Shown here: positions 1 through 9,204 of the stretch, piece after piece | How positions within the stretch are numbered: position 1 is the first letter of the stretch | How the letters are laid out: each line of letters starts with the position of its first letter | Source: Goniomonas avonlea | Lineage: Eukaryota > Cryptophyceae > Goniomonadida > Goniomonadaceae | DNA: 15,893 nt | Assembly (NCBI GenBank): GCA_003573635.1 | Contig: QUTJ01031724.1 | Location: 1-15,893 of the forward strand | Reading direction: 5' to 3' | Made by a program: the position numbers and the translations under genes | Notes under the pieces: model-generated | What the model saw: the letters and a program-made list of their open reading frames with translations, nothing else | Told to the model about the DNA's origin: nothing | The model's database searches: none

Positions 1-43
1 GAGAGAGGGAGGGACACTGCAACTCACGCGCACGCACCCGCTG

Positions 44-115
44 CGACACACACACACACACAGACGCGCGCGCACACACACGCACACGCACACGCACACA
101 CACGCACGGAAAGTA
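44..115. repeat. CA/CG-rich simple repeat
   Basis: The stretch is almost purely alternating purine and pyrimidine: CA dinucleotides interspersed with CG and ACGC units. It is a microsatellite-like tract at the window edge. No coding frame is credible across it. Confidence 0.9.
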
Positions 116-194
116 GTCGGCGTCAACGACAGGGAGCACAGCAAGTGCGTCGTCCGAGGGCAGCGAGGAGCACAGACGCAGTCGCCCTGCGGTG

Positions 195-495
195 AGTGCC
201 CACGCCCACGCTGCCTATGCTCATGATTAGCTGGGGGAGGGACATGGGGAACAAGAGAAGCAAGAGGACTGTCGTGTCCACGCCCACCTTCCCTAGGCTC
301 ATGTTTAGCGAGTGGAGGGAGAACGAGAGGCCAGGGAGGGAGGAGGGGAGGGACATGGAAAACGAGACAGGTAGACAGAAGAGGCTGTTGTAGGACTGGG
401 GAGGAGGGGGGGGGGATGGAGAGCAAGAGACAGACAGACAGCGAGAGTCCTGCCAAGTCCTGGAGTCTGTGCCCACGCCCACGTTCTTGATTCGA
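195..495. repeat. Imperfect dispersed repeat units, no gene seen in 1-592
   Basis: Three related segments begin near 198, 277 and 470, each opening with a CCACGCCCAC core. The first two continue with a CTCATG.TTAGC stretch and are followed by purine-rich GGGAGGGACATGG-like sequence, which recurs near 350. The spacing is irregular, so this is degraded repeat DNA and not a clean array. Open frames on either strand here are low-complexity (Ser/Pro/Leu or Arg/Glu) and I do not regard them as genes. Confidence 0.55.
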
Positions 496-592
496 GCTGT
501 TCTCACGCCACTTGACCTGATAGGGAGCGGGGCTGTGCGCTAGGGGTCGTGGTTGCGACGCGTAAAGGTGGTGAGTGGGGGGTGCAGACAAA

Positions 593-3262
593 TCAGGAAC
601 AGCAAACGAGGGTCACCTCCGAGTGTGTTGGCCTTGGAGCCAGCCACTCAGGTGCGCATTGTTCTGGGGCGAGACTGGCACCCCACGCGTCGGTGGCAGT
701 CCTCAGTCTTCTTCTTTTAGTCCTGCGGCACACTGCGCTGTCAATGGAATGCTTCGTGTCACGGGCGCAAGCACACTCACACACACAGCCCCATGGCCAC
801 CCTACGCAACGAGAACACTGGCGTGATGGGCGGAGTTGCAGAGTGCGTCTGCGTGTGCGTGTGCGTGTGTGCGTGTGCGTGTGCGCGTGCACGCGCGCCC
901 GAAACCATTGTGCAGGGGCAGACAAGTGGTTGGGACAACTCACCGATTGAACACTGAGAACACCGCCGGGTGGTGAGCAACGTGGAGTTGAGGTGTGAGA
1001 ACGTTGGTGGCAAATTCCGGCAGAAACTGTTCCCGCTTGAGAAACCACAGGGCCGAGGCAGTTGCGGCCTGCAACCGTGAAGCGTGAGCACCAAAAAGCG
1101 CGAAGGCGCAAGCCTGAACCCCTTGTCGTTCGCTTTCGCTTTTGCTTTTGCTTTCTCTCTCTCTCTCTCACACACACACTCACTCTCTCTCTTGTGTCCG
1201 TACAAGAGGGGGAAAAGCGAAGTAGGGAGATGGGGGAGGGAGGGGGGTAAGGGAGGAGGAAGAGCCGAGGGTGAGGGGTGTGAGGGGGTGCGAGGAGTGT
1301 GAGGGGGTGCGAGGGGTGTGATGGGGTGCGAGGAGTGTGAGGTGGTGCGAGGAGTGTGAGGGGGTGAGGGGGTGCGAGGGGTGTGAGGTGGTGCGAGGGG
1401 TGTGAGGGGGTGCGAGGGGTGTGAGGGGGTGCGAGGAGTGTCGACAACGAACCTGCAGAGAGCCCCCAGCCATGAACACAAACATGGCCAGTTCCTCAGG
1501 ATTGAGCGCAGCGACGCTGTTTTCCAGTGCTGCCTGCACCAGGTCGGGGTGCGGCGTGCTCAACGAGATGGCGTGCAAGACTCGCTGCTGTGCACGGTCG
1601 ATCTGCGACGGATAAATATACCGTCGGGAGAAAATAGCAATAACGAGGAAACAAACGAAGAAACAGGTGTCACCTCGGCACGTGACAGGATGGGCGAATC
1701 TCGGAGCAGCAGCGGCTGTTGGCCATACGGTCCTGACCACGCTCCGGCCACCAGAGCAACACTGGATTTGCTGTGTGCCAGGTATGTTTCCGGGTTCTCT
1801 TCCAAGAACGCCGAGAGCGTCAGGTTCCAAGTTGGATTGTGCTGTAACATGAGTTATCCCTACCTGTAATGGGAGGGAGGAGGTGGCTGTGTCTCCCTGT
1901 GTTGAGATAAATGAATCCTATCGACTGAAAGTTCTGACAGGGGTGCGGTTGAGGCGGGGGAGGGCCGTCGCGCACTCCTTCGGCAAGGAAGATCAGGTAG
2001 AGTACAAGCTGCGCATCGGTCATCGGTGTGTATACTTGGGGGAACATGCTGATATTTATTTCAACTCCATCAGTTCCATCAAGCAGGTTCGCTCTGGCCC
2101 ATGCTCGTATTCTGCATCGGCTGTTGTTAGGGAAGAGGCTCAGCACTGCCCGGCGTTGAGCCACAAGGACTCTCGGGTGAATAATTCACCGGGTGAGTTT
2201 AGGTGAAATGAGGTGAGTTTCCCGTGAAGTAAGGGTGCGATCCGGTGATATAAGTGAGTTCTACACTCCAGGTGGTCTCAAAGGTGGAGAGGTCGTCACC
2301 TTGATAACCTCGCTGTTGACAAATCGATGCTGCACACTTTTCCAAGCAGGGGTGGAACAGTCCGATGTAGTGGAGCACCGAATCCGATGCGAATAAATAG
2401 CCAAGTCGAAGAGTCGGTTGTTATGCGTGAGCGCCTCGAGGACAAATTTTCTGCGTGCTGTGAGCGCAAGTTGCCAAGTCCTGGAGCCTACCGGAACTCC
2501 TCATCGACGAGATACAGTGCGTTACCATTGAGCATATAGAGGTCTGAAACTTGTTGTGCCTGTGCCCAGTTTATGAAACGAACATTCGGCACAACTGTTC
2601 CTGGAAGTGGTGTCATCGACAGTTCATGCCTGGCCACTCCCACTTGGCACCTTTCATCCATACTCTGGGATCTGACGCCGCTTCCCAATACAGCATCTCG
2701 AGCCAGTTAGGACGAAGTGGTCGGCAGTCAGGCTCTAGCCAAAAAAAGTGCGAATAAGATTTTTCCGAGAGCACCGTCAGCGCATTGGCGAACATCTCCA
2801 CCGGGCTGCCGATTTTCTGATACAGGCCGGTGGGCAACAAGTTGCAACGGCAGCAAAAAAAGCACCAACCGTTGAATGAAGTCGTAGGTATTGATCATCT
2901 GCCTCGTCGATTCCAGAGTGGAGAACGTGGACGTTATTAAAGCACCCCAACGAACTGTTGAGCGCGCCAATGATTTCCTCAACGTCCCGCAAGAGCGACT
3001 TCTGCGCGGCCCAAAACACAATGTCGGTGTGCTGCCGAATTCCATTTGAATTATCACACGGAGCGAAATCGGGGTGTGCCCAAGAGCGAATGTTTGACGA
3101 CAGGAAAGGCAAGTCGTGAGTACAAAATGGCGCTACAACAGCGAGCCGCACAAGGCTCAGGCTGCAAACAAGTCTGCCATCTTGGACCTGGCATTGCTCT
3201 ACACTTGAGGTCTGTCTGAGGACAAATAGTAATATCAGGACCGGGAGAGCACGCCGGGACAT
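593..3262 (-). CDS. Predicted secreted/Golgi glycosyltransferase-like protein, 8 exons
   Basis: I do not know a gene name. My model joins exons 3262-2870, 2816-2621, 2543-2492, 2450-2300, 1841-1674, 1602-1453, 1068-944 and 722-593, all GT-AG with matching phase, giving about 454 aa. The ATG at 3262 opens a hydrophobic signal (MSRRALPVLILLFVLRQ). Landmarks are a DIVFW stretch and CF.NV segment in exon 1, FFWLEPD with a following RPNWL (about 155-170), NGNALY (about 202-207, assembled near an intron), FDLAIY (about 228-233), RFVNSEVI, and PETYLAHS (about 282-288). From memory this order resembles a family of uncharacterised nucleotide-sugar-transferase-like lumenal proteins of algae and protists. 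The acidic LEPD would be the expected metal or sugar-nucleotide site, which is inference. The C-terminal tail after exon 5 is unrecognised. The last exon is the weakest, and the C-terminal part could be a separate gene. Confidence 0.6.
841..896. repeat. GTGCGT/GTGTGC simple repeat
   Basis: Alternating GTGCGTGTGC units lie inside the proposed last intron (943-723) of the glycosyltransferase-like gene. Frames through it give only Arg/His/Thr or Val/Cys repeats, so it is not coding. Confidence 0.9.
1129..1198. repeat. Pyrimidine and CA microsatellite cluster
   Basis: A run of CTTTTG-like units passes into CT repeats, then CA repeats, then CT again. It lies in intron 6 (1452-1069) of the minus-strand gene, where it would read as a purine-rich tract upstream of the acceptor at 1069-1070. 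Confidence 0.85.
1279..1441. repeat. 19-bp minisatellite, eight to nine copies
   Basis: The unit is tgtgagggggtgcgaggag with single-base variants (A/G at position 18, G/T at positions 6 and 8). One copy is shortened to 17 bp. The array ends about 11 bp from the splice donor at 1452, so on my model it fills the 5' part of intron 6 of the minus-strand gene. The units are contiguous with no spacers. Confidence 0.9.
1842..2299 (-). other. Large intron 4 containing an open frame and a palindrome
   Basis: This 458-nt interval separates ..NSEVIK (donor 2299) from HNPTWNL.. (acceptor 1842) of the glycosyltransferase-like gene, both in phase 0. It is far longer than most introns in the window. It contains a minus-strand open stretch around 2127-1953 (for example TDGVEINISMFPQVYT) that reads like protein, but I could not place it with matching splice phases while keeping RFVNSEVI. 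It also has GGTGA-rich repeats (2176-2260) and the palindrome ggtgaataattcacc at 2176-2190. An extra or alternative exon is possible. Confidence 0.4.
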
Positions 3263-3380
3263 TCGTCCGTGCGGAACGCTTCACCCTTGGGACGCCTTCT
3301 CCAAAATGTTAGCTAGTACGATAACTAAATAAAGAAGGCTAACGTTAACGCTCATCGACGTGGCAATAATTCCCCGAAAA
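3263..3380. promoter_or_regulatory. Divergent promoter, glycosyltransferase-like gene / glycine-rich gene
   Basis: Only 118 bp separate the two divergent ATGs at 3262 (minus) and 3381 (plus), so both 5' UTRs and core promoters must fit here unless there are upstream non-coding exons. The part nearest the plus-strand gene is AT-richer (ACTAAATAAAG near 3325). I see no certain TATA box. The function is inferred from gene arrangement alone. Confidence 0.5.
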
Positions 3381-4395
3381 ATGTTGCGCACTGTGCTGGC
3401 TGTGGCGCTGGCCGTCTGTCTGGTGCTCTCTGTGAGCGCCACGCCACCGCAGACTCCTTGGAATCCTGAAGCGGAGCCAAAGAAACCAGCAGCTCCTAAA
3501 CCTGCAGCGGCTGCGCCGCCGAAGCCGGGGGACTGTGTCCCTGGGAAGAAGGTGTATACCTTCTCTGGGAAGATCGAAAAGTTCACAGCGCCCAAGGGCT
3601 GCATCGTGACAATCAAGGCCTGGGGCGCTGGTGGTGGAAACGGTGGGCAATTTGCTCCCGGAGGAGGGGGTGGCGGTTTTGCCAAAGCCAACATTGTTGG
3701 AATCGGCCAGACCCTCAACGTTCTCGTTGGGGAAGGGCCTGTCGGGCATATTGAAAACGATAACGCGTGGCCTGGGCAAGGGCCCTTTTTTGGTGGAGGA
3801 GGACATCAGGGTAACTTTTGTGGACACAATGGCGGTGGGGGTGGCAGGTCAGAGGTCACACTCGCCGTTGGTGGGCGTGTGCTCCTGGTCGCTGGTGGTG
3901 GTGGCGGTGGCGGTTGTTGTAAAGAAGCTCTTGGCGGTGTCGGAGGTGGCGGCGATGGTGGCGGGTGTGAGCCGCAAGCGAGCCTTGGGGGTCGTGGTGC
4001 CAATCAGATGTCTGGGCACAAGCGGAACGAAGGCGCATCTGGTGGTGACACTGGGGCAGGGGGCGGCGGTGGATACTACGGTGGATTTGCTGGTATGGCA
4101 CTCTCTTGGGACGAATGTATATTGACCATTTCACAGGCAACGGACATTGCCAGTATGGAGGCGGCGGCGGCGGCGGTAGCAGCTATTTCTCACCGTCCCT
4201 CACCTTCGGGGCCAAGCTCGTTTCCGGCGTGGGGTACAAGCCCGGCAGTGACGATGACGAAGACTATGGCGACTCCTCTGGCAAGGTATATGCGCCGTTT
4301 TTTTTTCTTGACTCGCTCACTCGCTGCAGGGTGGGACGGGAATCATGGAGGGGGGCAAGCACGGGCGCGTGGTGTTCACATGGAGGCCGAAGTGA
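3381..4395 (+). CDS. Secreted glycine-rich domain protein, 3 exons
   Basis: Exons 3381-4092, 4137-4285 and 4330-4395 join in phases 1 and 0 to give 308 aa. The start is the ATG at 3381, because the longer frame opens at GTG. The protein starts with a clear signal peptide (MLRTVLAVALAVCLVLSVSA), then a Pro/Ala/Lys linker (PKKPAAPKPAAAAPPKP). A glycine-rich domain follows from about residue 55: YTF.G....FTAPKGC.V.IKAWGAGGG, many GGGGG runs with scattered Cys, then GGGGGGGSSYF. After splicing it ends GKHGRVVFTW. This pattern matches the Gly_rich type of extracellular domain found in protists, bacteria and the ALK ectodomain. The role is probably extracellular matrix or adhesion, which is inference. 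Reading through the introns instead would give a false longer C-terminus that loses the domain end. Confidence 0.82.
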
Positions 4396-4551
4396 TCCAA
4401 CATGGGCCAGCGAACGATACTTTTGAATCGTGCGGTGTCAATGCAAGAATCCAATATATATTCAACCCTGCACCAGCCAGTTGCGGTAGTACAGCGCCAT
4501 TGAAATAGTCGTGTATTATACTGTAGTTGGCGTTATGCATGGTAGTTAACT

Positions 4552-6259
4552 TTAAACATCTTTGGGGGAATCCGCCCCAGCAAGGCTGACCCCGGAGCCA
4601 CCTTCATCCCCGGAATCCTCAATTCTAGTTACAGAGTTTTCTTTGCTAGCTCGCACATGATCGAGCCTTCGGCGAGACTTTTTGTCACCGACACCGTCGA
4701 CGGTTGTCAGCCACGACTTGATTCGCGGGGACCCGAGGGAGATGTGCTGTTGGATAAAGGGCATTTTGTGCGCCGCCCTGAATATGAGAGTCAGCATGTG
4801 AGCGTAGCCCGGCAAGGTTCACGTGAGGCAAGGTTCACGACCACTATTCAATGTTCGCGTAAGGCACGGACTTTGAGGGCCAAGGCCACTCGTCAAAGTG
4901 AGTGCGTCGTAGAGAGGGGCAAGGTGAGGCACGGTTCACGGTCTTCAAAAGTGAGTGCGTTGTAGGACCTCGCGCAAGGCAAAGACGAGCTTGAGGGCTG
5001 AAGAACAACTTACCGTGCCGTTGGTCGTTTGTCCGCGTCTTTCTCAAGACATGCTGTCAAAAACTGGAAAAACTCTGCACGGGCACATTTCAGAACTTCA
5101 AGCACTGCTGCGCAGCTCACGCACCAGGTGAGATTGAGTCCTCGGTCGGCAGAGGAATTGGGTCATGGACGAGGTTATGGAACAGCTGGTACAAGCCTTC
5201 ATTGACTTGCCAGGGGAATCGCCTGCGCCCTGTAAGGTAATCATCACCCAAAACCAGTGCACGCACCCCAAGTGGCTCTCCAGCGCGATCACCCCGATGG
5301 ACCAAACGTCGGCTGGGAAAGAGTACACCTGGCCGCTGACACGCTCTGGAGACATGTACTTGGCTGTGCCAATAAATGTTGTTTGCCCCCGATCCAGATC
5401 CTCGGAATTCTGTTGCTCTGTTTTTAGTCGAGGGGGTTTGAGGGTCAAAACTGACCTCCTCTTTTTGGATGGCAGCAATTCCAAAGTCGCCGATTTTGGC
5501 AACGCCGTCCCTCCGGATCAGAATATTTGCCGGCTTCAGATCTCGATGTACACAGCGTTTGTGCTCGTGCAAAAAACAAATGCCGACCAACGCTTGCGTG
5601 ATTATGAGAGCCAGAACGTCCTGTGGAATGGTCTGGCCGGACTGTCTGCACGCGACGAATATGCTCTCCAAAGAACCTCGGTCCATGAATTCAAGAGCCA
5701 TGAACACCTTGCTTCGGGAAAAGAAGGCTTCCTGCAGCGTGACGATGTGCGGATGGGCGCTGTCCAAAAGAGCTTGCAGCTCGTTTATCAGCTGATGGCG
5801 ATTTGACTTCTCAGTGATGTCGAGGGCTTTCAAAGCGACAACACTTTGAGTCGGTCGATGAAGAGCTTTGTACACCTTGCTTGACGCCCCAATACCGATT
5901 GGATCCCCGAAAATATCGAAATCTTGAAGAGAAGTGTCTCCCAACAGGCTCTGTCCTCCTTGGAGACTCTCGAGAGCTCGAGTCTTGCGTCGCTGACCAA
6001 AAGTCAGAGACAATCACACCTGCAAAAACTACGCACCAAGTGACCATTGATCACAAAACCACCAGCCTCAAAGCATCCCTCCCCTGGCCACACGATCAGC
6101 AAAGGCGAGCCCTGGATTCCCGTCAAAGAATCATACCTGAAGGGGTGTCGTACACCCGAAACGATGATGTTTGCTCTTTTCTGCTGACCTGCTGAGGAGT
6201 GAGAAAAGGTCAACCATCTCGCAACGAACCTGCACTTTGAGGCCATGAAATTTCGACAT
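4552..6259 (-). CDS. MAP2K/STE7-like protein kinase A, 8 exons
   Basis: Exons 6259-6230, 6188-6137, 6083-6037, 5992-5456, 5409-5267, 5222-5125, 5074-5014 and 4777-4552 keep frame throughout and give 397 aa. The start at 6259 gives a 10-codon first exon, [10 protein letters not shown], matching the paralog's first exon length. Kinase landmarks are the P-loop [13 protein letters not shown] (K98), alpha-C Glu114, HRDLKPAN (192-199), DFG (212-214), [18 protein letters not shown] and KRPTAR. The YMSPER and W-S-[IL]-G pattern points to MAP2K-like kinases. The third P-loop glycine is Ser. The activation loop has TT before FIGT. The C-terminal tail ([14 protein letters not shown].., acidic and Ser-rich) is longer than in kinase B. 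Introns are 41-53 nt except the last, which is 236 nt. All catalytic residues are present, so it is probably active. Confidence 0.85.
4811..4965. repeat. Short direct repeats inside the last intron of kinase A
   Basis: Two copies of a GCAAGGTTCACG element occur around 4812-4839, and two copies of a CAAAGTGAGTGCGT[CT]GTAG element at 4893-4912 and 4945-4965. They lie in the 236-nt intron 5013-4778. The sequence is non-coding in my model and seems to have grown by local duplication. Confidence 0.6.
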
Positions 6260-6430
6260 ACACAGGTCCCTGCAGCCTTTGGAAGCTCGATTGGGGAGGC
6301 GTGTGTCTTCTGTCAGCGTCAGAGAACCAAAAAAAAACACCAGCCATTAGATAGAACCCAGCGCCAACTCTAATCACGAATCGCCGGGCCGTTGCTCTGC
6401 AAATTCCCCCAGATTTGGAAACTTTCTGAT

Positions 6431-6598
6431 ATGGAGGCCGATTGGGAAACTGTCGATTCAAGATCAAGCACCGCGCCTGGTCACAAGAAGCACCGCTTGC
6501 CAAAGAACACCGCTCTGCGTCAGCTCCAGGAACCAGGCTTGGCCACCGACTGCACGCTTGCCGACCATCCAGTAATATTTTCCGACCGGCGGGTGTGA
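6431..6598 (+). CDS. Doubtful small hypothetical ORF upstream of kinase A
   Basis: An ATG at 6431 opens a 55-codon frame (MEADWETVDSRSS..) divergent from kinase A, whose ATG is 172 bp away. The composition is plausible for protein and a GTAATA donor-like site lies at 6572. A downstream acidic stretch in another frame (SDEAEAEVLAEELSRRPS, ending with TGA at 6761-6763) could be a spliced continuation, but no acceptor gives a consistent phase. It could be a 5' exon, a gene remnant next to the transposon, or chance. I do not recognise it. Confidence 0.22.
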   Translation: MEADWETVDSRSSTAPGHKKHRLPKNTALRQLQEPGLATDCTLADHPVIFSDRRV

Positions 6599-6924
6599 AC
6601 AAAGCTGTTTGACTTCGGGATCGTGGGACCCACCCGAATACTACGGCTGATAGTAGTGTCTCCTTGAGTTGTCCATCTCGTGTTCATCTTCCGAAAGAGG
6701 CACTGCTCCGACGAGGCCGAGGCCGAGGTGTTGGCCGAGGAGTTATCGCGGAGACCCTCATGAAGCCCGGCCCTGATTTAAAACCACCAATCTCCGGTGA
6801 ACGAGATTTGGTGCCGCCGAATCGGTGCCTATCCTATCCTTGCTAAACATCAAATTTCGCCAAAATCGTTACAGTCCAATAGGGCTACTAATCTATAATG
6901 TCCAATCCGTCATGAATCTCTTAA

Positions 6925-6961
6925 CCCTTTAATTCATAGAAAGTGAGCCACTGGAGTGGCT
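6925..6961 (+). repeat. piggyBac left terminal and internal inverted repeat
   Basis: The CCCTTTA tip is followed by the internal near-palindrome AGCCACTGGAGTGGCT at 6946-6961. It pairs with the right end at 9205-9235. The spacer between tip and internal repeat is 6 nt longer here than on the right, an asymmetry like that of the classical insect piggyBac ends. Confidence 0.9.
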
Positions 6962-7041
6962 CTTTTTGGCATGCACACGCGCGGCTGTCTGGGTGCTCGT
7001 GATGGGGGTGTGGAGGCTTGCAAAGTCAATAAAAACATTTT

Positions 7042-9052
7042 TTATTCATCTGTGAACAGCTTTGGCAACGTGTGCCACTCAGTGAAACAGGTTCTGCGAC
7101 TTGCGGGGTCGTGGCATATCGGAGCGTCACATTTTTGGCAGAATGTTAGCGTGCGGTGACGCTCCCCGCGTAGACGGCAGAGCTTGCAGTCGATCAAGCA
7201 GTCGCCAAAGGTTGGGAAGTGACCTGGCTGGAGTCTGCGCTCCTCCAGGTCCACCTTGCGGCGCTTGGAGAGGTAGGGCGCGCCTTGGAGTGGGTGCGGT
7301 TCTGGATAGTCGCCAGGCGGTTTTTGGGCTAGTTCACGGATGAGCTCAAGCCTGAAGGAGAGCTGGTTTGCGCAAGCAGGGTGGTAGGCCTTGTAGATTA
7401 TGTAAGCGTTGCAAATAGCTGTATCAAGCAAGTAGAAGAGGAAGTAGTGGGGCCACTTCCTGGACTTAATTTGCGTGTGGTAGCGCTCACGGAGTTGATC
7501 AGCAAGGTCCACACCACCCATGTAGGTGTTGTAGCGCTCGATAGCTCTGGGACAAGGGTATTCAACTTTCTCACCGTTTTTTTGTGTCCTCTTGACCGAA
7601 CTGAGGGTGCCTGCGGGGTCAATGTTGTCCACCATGTTGACAATTTTGTTGTCCATCCATGAGGTGGCAACGATACCTTGGTCAGTGCTGAGGAACTTAG
7701 AGGTGCCCCTCTCAGCCCTCTTGTCGACAAGTACTTCAACAGGGAAGTCTTTCCTGTTGGTGCGTGCTGTGCCAGTAGCTCCCAAGCCCATGTCCGTGAG
7801 TTTGGCCATCAATGACGGAGATGTGAAGTAGTTATCAAAGTAAAGGTGATGACCTTGACTTTGCAACTGCTCCACAAGGTTCAGGACCACTCGCCCACCC
7901 AATCCTGGTTGCAACAGATCAGCCATTCCTAGCTAAAGCAAGCATTTTGGGACGAGACATGGTCGAGGAACGGACATTTTTTTTGAAATATTTGTATTTT
8001 AACGGTCTCAATGCACAACATGGAGGCTGCGCACCGTCGTCTCCTTCGCGCGCTGTGCGTGATTCTGCCTTGCCAACGTAGGGATCGAATGTCCAAACAT
8101 AACCAGTGACCGAGTCAGCCAGTGCCCAGAGCTTGAAGCCCCTCTTGATTGGCTTGTGCGGGTTGTACTGCTTCATGGTGTTGCGGCCTTTGAACTTCAC
8201 CATTTGCTCATCGATTGCCAGGTCCCTTGAAAGCTGGTAGCACTCCTTGAACCTGGCTTTGAGGTGCTCCAGTATGGGCCTGATCTTGAAGAGGCGGTCG
8301 CGGTCGGGGTCATCGCGGGGGAGCTCCAGCTTGCTGTCCGCGAAGTGGATGAACCGGAGAATGTGCTGGAAACGGTTGACCGTCATGAGACTGCGAACGA
8401 AGGGGTCCTGGAAGAGAGGGCTGGTGTCCCAGTGCAGGTCGTATGAGGGTAGCCTTTTGACACCCATAGTCAGAATAATTGCGAAGAAAATCTTGAGCTC
8501 CTTCGGAGTCACTGCATCGAAATGCACGATGGTGGGTGCCCAAGTTTGGTGGTAGTTCCGGTTGGTTTCAACAGCAAGCAGCTGCAGCAGCTCTTCGTCA
8601 AAGAAGAGGCCGAAGGCATCCGATGGTGTCCTGACCTTGTCAGCTCCAACAAGGGGCCCAGGAGGCGATAGCGGCTGCCACTCCTTGATGGGGCTTGCAA
8701 CGGAAACGTTAGAAAACGCAAGGGGGGATGCTTCATCCAGGCTGCGTTCTGGCAACTCCTCAGGCTCCTCGTCCGAACCAGCTGGTGGCAACGTCGACCT
8801 GGGTGCTGGGGCTGGCCCACCACGGCCTGGGGCACCACCACGACCCCTTCCGCGGCCTCTTCCACGGCCCCGAGATGTCGATGGCACTGGAGTGGCGATT
8901 GATGCTGGAGTGGCCACAGGTGCCGGAGGAGGAACTGGATGGGCTGGTGCATGTGTGCCAGGCATAATGGATGCAGGAGGAGGGTAAAACGCCATCGGGC
9001 CTTCCGGAGTCATGAACCATAGAGGTGCAGGGCCTCCAGTGCCATCTGCCAT
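7042..9052 (-). CDS. piggyBac transposase, 2 exons
   Basis: Exons 9052-8035 and 7904-7042 join in phase 1 across a 130-nt GT-AG intron to give 626 aa, close to the usual family size (about 600). The start is the ATG at 9052, because the open frame upstream begins at a non-ATG codon. The N-terminus is Pro/Ala-rich with an RGRGRGRG stretch (about 61-72) and an acidic DEEPEELPE. The DDE-type core includes D281 in LAIDEQMVKFKGR, D363 in YFDNYFTSPSL and D424 in SWMDNKIVNM, matching the piggyBac catalytic aspartates. The C-terminus is a cysteine-rich zinc-binding domain (DCKLCRLRG, FCQKCDAPICHD, CFTEWH). The enzyme would excise and insert the element at TTAA. Splicing restores GLGGRVV directly after YVGKAE.., as expected for the family; the unspliced frame stops early. 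Nothing is missing. Confidence 0.92.
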
Positions 9053-9204
9053 GAGACAGCGCGTGCTGAGCTGCAAAGAGCCAAAACTCAGCCGTAAATA
9101 GGAATTTTGTCACGAGGTTTTGACCCAATCCAGAGTGCTTGACGCGCTCTATCCGCTCGTGCCATCGTTATCGCAATCCGCGGCTATCTTGACCCCAACG
9201 ATGT

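Noticed and set aside
123-506. 127-codon minus-strand frame
   Set aside because: Runs through imperfect repeats; Ser/Leu/Pro low complexity, no splice context, no domain.
1279-1441. CRISPR-like array
   Set aside because: Units are contiguous, with no unique spacers, in a eukaryotic gene context; it is a minisatellite.
593-1447. Long minus-strand frames rich in His/Thr/Pro across 777-1481
   Set aside because: They are translations of the 19-bp minisatellite and CA/GT tracts; only the short non-repetitive exons are credible.
1883-2206. 107-codon plus-strand frame
   Set aside because: Lies opposite intron 4; the minus-strand reading has better composition and splice context. No ATG context or domain.
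3360-3380. Upstream start for the glycine-rich protein
   Set aside because: The codon is GTG, which is not expected as a start here; the next ATG at 3381 begins a clean signal peptide.
5165-5806. 213-codon plus-strand frame opposite kinase A
   Set aside because: Antisense shadow of the kinase coding exons.
8562-8987. Plus-strand frames opposite the transposase
   Set aside because: Gly/Ala/Arg-rich shadow of the GC-rich transposase N-terminus.
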